Origin: Lepus europaeus
Lineage: Eukaryota > Chordata > Mammalia > Lagomorpha > Leporidae
Length of the DNA stretch: 64,000 nt
Direction: 5' to 3'
Assembly: GCF_033115175.1 (NCBI RefSeq)
Contig: NC_084832.1
Coordinates: forward strand, 16,481,342 to 16,545,341
How positions within the stretch are numbered: the first letter of the stretch is position 1; every line of letters starts with the position of its first letter. Of this stretch, positions 60,583 through 64,000 are shown one piece after another. Under the pieces are notes generated by a model, which searched no databases, was not told the DNA's origin, and saw nothing but the letters and a program-made list of their open reading frames with translations. Made by a program: the position numbers and the translations under genes.

Positions 60583-60794
60583 TTCATGTCAGATTTTCAT
60601 GATAGTTAAAAAGTTCAACACCAAATTTCTTAGCTGTTACCTAAAATTGTCAATATGTTTATCCCAGATCTGTTATTAATACATGCCTTATGGCCATATT
60701 CAATGTTGTTATTAGAGAAATAATCTTAAAAATTGCTCTTGTAAATTTTGAATGCTTATTTTTTAAAAAATAGTTATTGCAGAGACAGAGATCT

Positions 60795-61331
60795 TGTAGC
60801 AGGATTTATGTACAAAGATAAGACATGAAGGCCTTTTAATAGGAAGTAGTCTTTTATTATTTTGGCTGGCATAAGGCCCAGGTGGAATTTCTTAACCAAA
60901 AGCCTGAGCCCAGAACAAAGAGGGGTATTTCCTTATATATGGCTTTAGCCTCTTTGTCTCCCTTATATAGTTACATAAATGCATTTTATTGGATATTCTG
61001 ATGTTATATGGTAGCCACAGGAATTGATACAATACTGTGCATGTGTACATAGTTACTGATGATGATATTTTCCACACACATACTGAGTGATACCTGTCTG
61101 GCAAGGATTAACATAATTGTTCTGTACTAACCAGCAGAACCTGAAATGCTTACATATAAGCAGATAGTAACTACAGTTGAAGCACTCATAGGCAAGCAGA
61201 TGATAACAACCACATTTCATTCCCAGGACAGGATCCTCCCCTCTTCTTCTGACCTCAGGAAGGGCTCTACTGCAACTTTAATCATGTTAGTTAGAAACAA
61301 GATTAGTTAAAAGACAAAGGCCTCTGCCACA
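60795..61331 (-). mobile_element. 3' LTR of an antisense class I endogenous retrovirus
   Basis: Read on the minus strand, the LTR starts TGTGGCAG and ends CTGCTACA, giving 7 of 8 matching inverted ends over 537 bp. It directly follows the polypurine tract. TATA-like sequences are at about 60933-60940 and 60960-60970. AATAAA is at 60853-60858 about 80 bp downstream, a normal U3-R arrangement. The 5' LTR would lie beyond base 64000, so target duplications cannot be checked. Confidence 0.8.
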
Positions 61332-61343
61332 TTCCCCCCTTTG
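61332..61343 (-). other. Retroviral polypurine tract
   Basis: The minus strand reads AAAGGGGGGAA immediately before the TG of the LTR. This is the plus-strand primer site of retroviral reverse transcription. It lies about 20 bp after the end of the env remnant, as in gammaretroviruses. Confidence 0.75.
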
Positions 61344-61363
61344 ATGCTGAGACCCTCTCTGGG

Positions 61364-63040
61364 TCAGAGGGCATCATCCTGGTCCAGGGACTTATATTTC
61401 CACAGCATCATGACATCTGCATCTGGTTTTCTCTTGCCCAGGGTCTTTAAGAGGCTAAACACAATTTTTGAAAACAAGGGCATAAGACAAGATAAAATTA
61501 GACTAGTCTCTGGGGTCCAGCCTTTCCAGGTCTGGACTGGAACATGGGCAACCTTTTTCATCAGTAATTTCCTTTATGCCCTTGCCATCATCATCCATTC
61601 ATCATCCATTTGTAAACAACAGTTGCTTAGATTAAATTTTTACAAACTCCACCTTTAGAAGCAAGTAAATAATCTAGGGCTAGGTAATTTGGTAGATAAC
61701 ATTGCACATTTGAGTATGTTGTTTGGCCAATATATTGATAGATCTTGTAGTTCATTAGTTATCATGTTACAGGCTGTTGTCAGGATTATGAAGTAGTTTA
61801 ACATGTGAATGGGAGTACAATATTCCCAGGACCCATCTTTTGCTCAGGTGGCAGGACCATAATGATTATTCATTTAGGTAGCCATTGATCATCATTCCAG
61901 TCTCCAATCTGTAGGGGTACAGCATGTCTTTTTTTTTTGGCCTCCCCAATCCTCATATACTAGGACCTCCAAATGTCCTCTGCCAGCTAGTGAGAGTGTG
62001 AAGGAGGAGGGACAGATAGTTCCTCCCCATATTGATTCCCCCACAGACGTAACAAGAAGAGATGTTTAGTGATTGAGCTATGGTTTCTGCCAAGGACAGG
62101 AACAGATTTTTAATGGTAATGGGTATGGCTTGGAGGCCCTCCTTCATTTCCTCATAGAAGGAATAGAAAACCCCATGAGAGGAGGCCTGGTGAGTGGGCT
62201 TAACTCTTTTGCAGTTTACTACAACCCCGGGATCTTGGCATTATCTATTAATGTATATCTCAACCTGCCAATTATCTCTCCATTTATGGTCATTTAGGTT
62301 GAGGATAGTGAAATTAATGGGGTTACAGGGTCTCAAATGACAGTGTGATATAGCAATGCCCTTCTGGAGGACTATGGTTTTATATCTTGTCAAGTGGTCT
62401 ATGAAACACAACGCCAAGAAGGACAGTTGGGGGTATATCCTAGGGCCCTTTACATGTGTATTTTTTTAAAAAAAGATTTATTTATTTATTTGAAAGGCAG
62501 AGTTACAGAGAGGCAGAGACAGAGAGAAAGGTCTTCCTTCCTTTGGTTCACTCCCCAAATGGCCGCAACGGCCAGAGCTGCCAGGCGCTTCCTTCTGGTC
62601 TCCCACACAGGTGCAGGGGCCCAAAGAATTGGGCCTTCTTCCACTGCTTTCCCACGCCGTCGCAGAAAGCTGGCTCAGAAGGGGAGCAGCTGGGACTTGA
62701 ACGGCACCCATATAGGATGCTGGCAGTGCAGGCGGCCACACCACCAGCCCCTACACGTGTCTTTTTTTTGTCATTGAACGTGTACTCTCACGACAGGCCT
62801 CCACATAGACTAGTAGCTAGTCTCCACCAGTACATTCTTACTTCTTGTGTACAAGTGATATGAGTCCTTATACTCCATGACCCCACATGTGTTAAAAGGA
62901 TTGATGCTGGAGGTTTGGATTGGTAGAGTTGTGGTGACACCCTGGCATGATTGGGTCATGTGAATACATGAGCCATATGATGACAGACTCAGGTCTACAA
63001 AGGGAAGCCAAATTACAAGCAACCAATAACAACAAAGCAT
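61364..63040 (-). pseudogene. Degenerate class I ERV envelope (env) remnant
   Basis: On the minus strand, an ATG at 63040 opens a hydrophobic leader and about 76 codons of surface-subunit-like sequence, ending at a stop near 62810. After a SINE insertion (62461-62751) similarity resumes. It includes a CYVCGG motif near 62040 and, near 61620-61660, the region before the transmembrane anchor with a C-X6-CC motif that carries an internal stop codon. The last open piece (61561-61364) covers the membrane-proximal part and tail. Stops, frame changes and the SINE make it non-functional. The motif set points to a gammaretrovirus-like envelope. The specific family is not assigned. Confidence 0.7.
62461..62751 (-). 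mobile_element. C-repeat SINE inserted in the ERV env region
   Basis: AAAAAGATTTATTTATTTAT side and CACACCACCAGCCCC end. TACATGTGT and TACACGTGT flank it. It interrupts env, so it postdates the provirus. Confidence 0.88.
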
Positions 63041-63122
63041 GCTGTCCACAAAAGGTTACAAAACTACTAAGATAAACCTCTTACCACAGCTCCAGTTGGC
63101 TAGAGTGGTTGTCACTAGTCTA

Positions 63123-63442
63123 TTTTTTTTAAGGTTTATTTATTTGAAAGAGTTACACAGAGAGAGAAGGAGAGGCAGAGAGAGAGATGTCTTCCATCTG
63201 CTGGTTCATTCCCCAATTGGCCGCAACAGCTGGAGCTGTGCAAATCCAAAGCCAGGAGCCAGGAGCTTCTTCCAGGTCTCTCACATGGGTGCAGGGGCCC
63301 AAGGATTTGGGCCATCTTCTCCTTTCCCAAGCCGCACCAGAGAGCTGGATGGGAAGAGGAGCAGCTAGGACTAGAACTGGCGCCCATATGGGATGCCAGC
63401 ACTGCAGGTGGAGGATTAACCTGTGCCACAGCGCTGGCCCCC
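63123..63442 (-). mobile_element. C-repeat SINE inserted in the ERV upstream of env
   Basis: TTTAAGGTTTATTTATTTGA side and CCACAGCGCTGGCCCC end. A short flanking similarity (TAGTCTAT and ATAGTCCA) is too weak to call a duplication. Confidence 0.87.
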
Positions 63443-64000
63443 ATAGTCCATTGTTAATACATAGGGCTCAAACTGTAATAACAGAAATAATGTTTATAAT
63501 GCGTTACAAGAGAAAACCAATATAAAGAGGCAAAAAGGAAAGGATCAATCCATTTATTTTATCATGCAGCTGATTCCTCAAGCTTCAGCCATGTATAAAT
63601 CAAAAGGAAGTTTTCTCATTGAGAGAGGATTGTAGACCTGGCCAGGTATATGTGAGGCCCAGACCTACCTATCTATTTATGTTGGGTACTGGAAGAGATA
63701 TCCTAAAATAGGTGTGAGCCTCCTTAAGGAAGACATCCTGTTGACTCATTACCTAGCAGGCCTGGGAGAAGAGCCGGCCTGAAAAGGAGGTTAGTATAGA
63801 ACAGATGGCATATTCAAAAGGAAGATCACAATCCTGCCTACTGACCCCAGGCCTTCCCCTCAATAGATGTGGGGTTACCTTGGAAGGTAGAAAGAGTAAA
63901 AGGCTTTTTCAGCTTGGAGCCAGTAGGGTCTATGGTTCTAACCTGGGAGCCCTTCAACCCCAGGGCAGTTCGTGTATCCAGGTCTTAACAGGATTTTGTA
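63443..64000 (-). mobile_element. Probable ERV internal sequence upstream of env
   Basis: By position this should be proviral sequence 5' of env on the minus strand. The minus strand has an open stretch of about 45 codons near 63840-63980, but I cannot assign it to pol or any other retroviral protein. The provirus may carry internal deletions. The assignment rests on continuity with env. Confidence 0.35.

Larger units (their letters stand above)
59213..64000 (+). other. UGGT2: UGGT2 intron 2 (incomplete)
   Basis: The intron begins at GTAGGT and continues past the window. It carries two old SINE pieces, an inverted-repeat element split by a SINE (60140-60582), and an antisense endogenous retrovirus from 60795 onwards. 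No further UGGT2 exon was seen. Confidence 0.8.

Noticed and set aside
2966..63442. Regularly recurring similar units suggesting a CRISPR-like or satellite array
   Set aside because: The units are dispersed C-repeat SINEs on both strands, each with its own target duplication. There is no regular spacing and no spacer structure.

Overview
This is vertebrate nuclear DNA, and almost certainly lagomorph (rabbit or a close relative). About thirty tRNA-derived C-repeat SINEs with lagomorph hallmarks are scattered on both strands: a GGCCGGCG-type head, a CT-rich tract, and either an AAATAAATAAAT tail or a CACTGTCCACTCTGCCTGTCAAAA tail. A rabbit-type LINE-1 3' end lies at 43201-43877. Coding sequence is well under 2 percent of the window. 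There are no operons, phage, CRISPR arrays or other prokaryotic features.

Only two genes are supported, arranged head to head. On the minus strand, 15106-15812 is the first coding exon of HS6ST3, a heparan-sulfate 6-O-sulfotransferase. It sits in a large CpG island (about 14900-16830), and its intron 1 fills the window leftwards to base 1. On the plus strand, 52567-52718 and 59130-59212 are coding exons 1 and 2 of UGGT2, an ER folding-sensor glucosyltransferase paralogue. Its CpG-island promoter is at about 51860-52900, and introns 1 and 2 fill the rest of the window to base 64000. About 36.7 kb separates the two start codons. The same neighbours lie divergently on human 13q32. The two proteins share the secretory pathway (Golgi and ER) but no known direct functional link.

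Layout: 1-15105 is HS6ST3 intron 1, with a solo LTR at 1099-1757, five C-repeats and old MIR/L2 debris. 14900-16830 is the HS6ST3 promoter and exon. 16831-51860 is intergenic: L2 remnants, two LTR-type elements on the plus strand, one MaLR-type LTR on the minus strand, a 324-bp GA-rich tract, a young L1 inserted into an L2, an older L1 tail and many SINEs. 51860-59212 is the UGGT2 promoter and first exons, with a stack of SINEs in intron 1. 60795-64000 is a degenerate class I (gammaretrovirus-like) endogenous retrovirus antisense to UGGT2, with an intact-looking 537-bp 3' LTR, a polypurine tract and a broken env, and with two SINEs inserted into it.

I found no undescribed gene system. The most interesting signals are the antisense provirus in UGGT2 intron 2, a dispersed family of about 130-bp inverted-repeat (MITE-like) elements, the strongly antisense orientation of intronic SINEs, and the long GA-rich tract.
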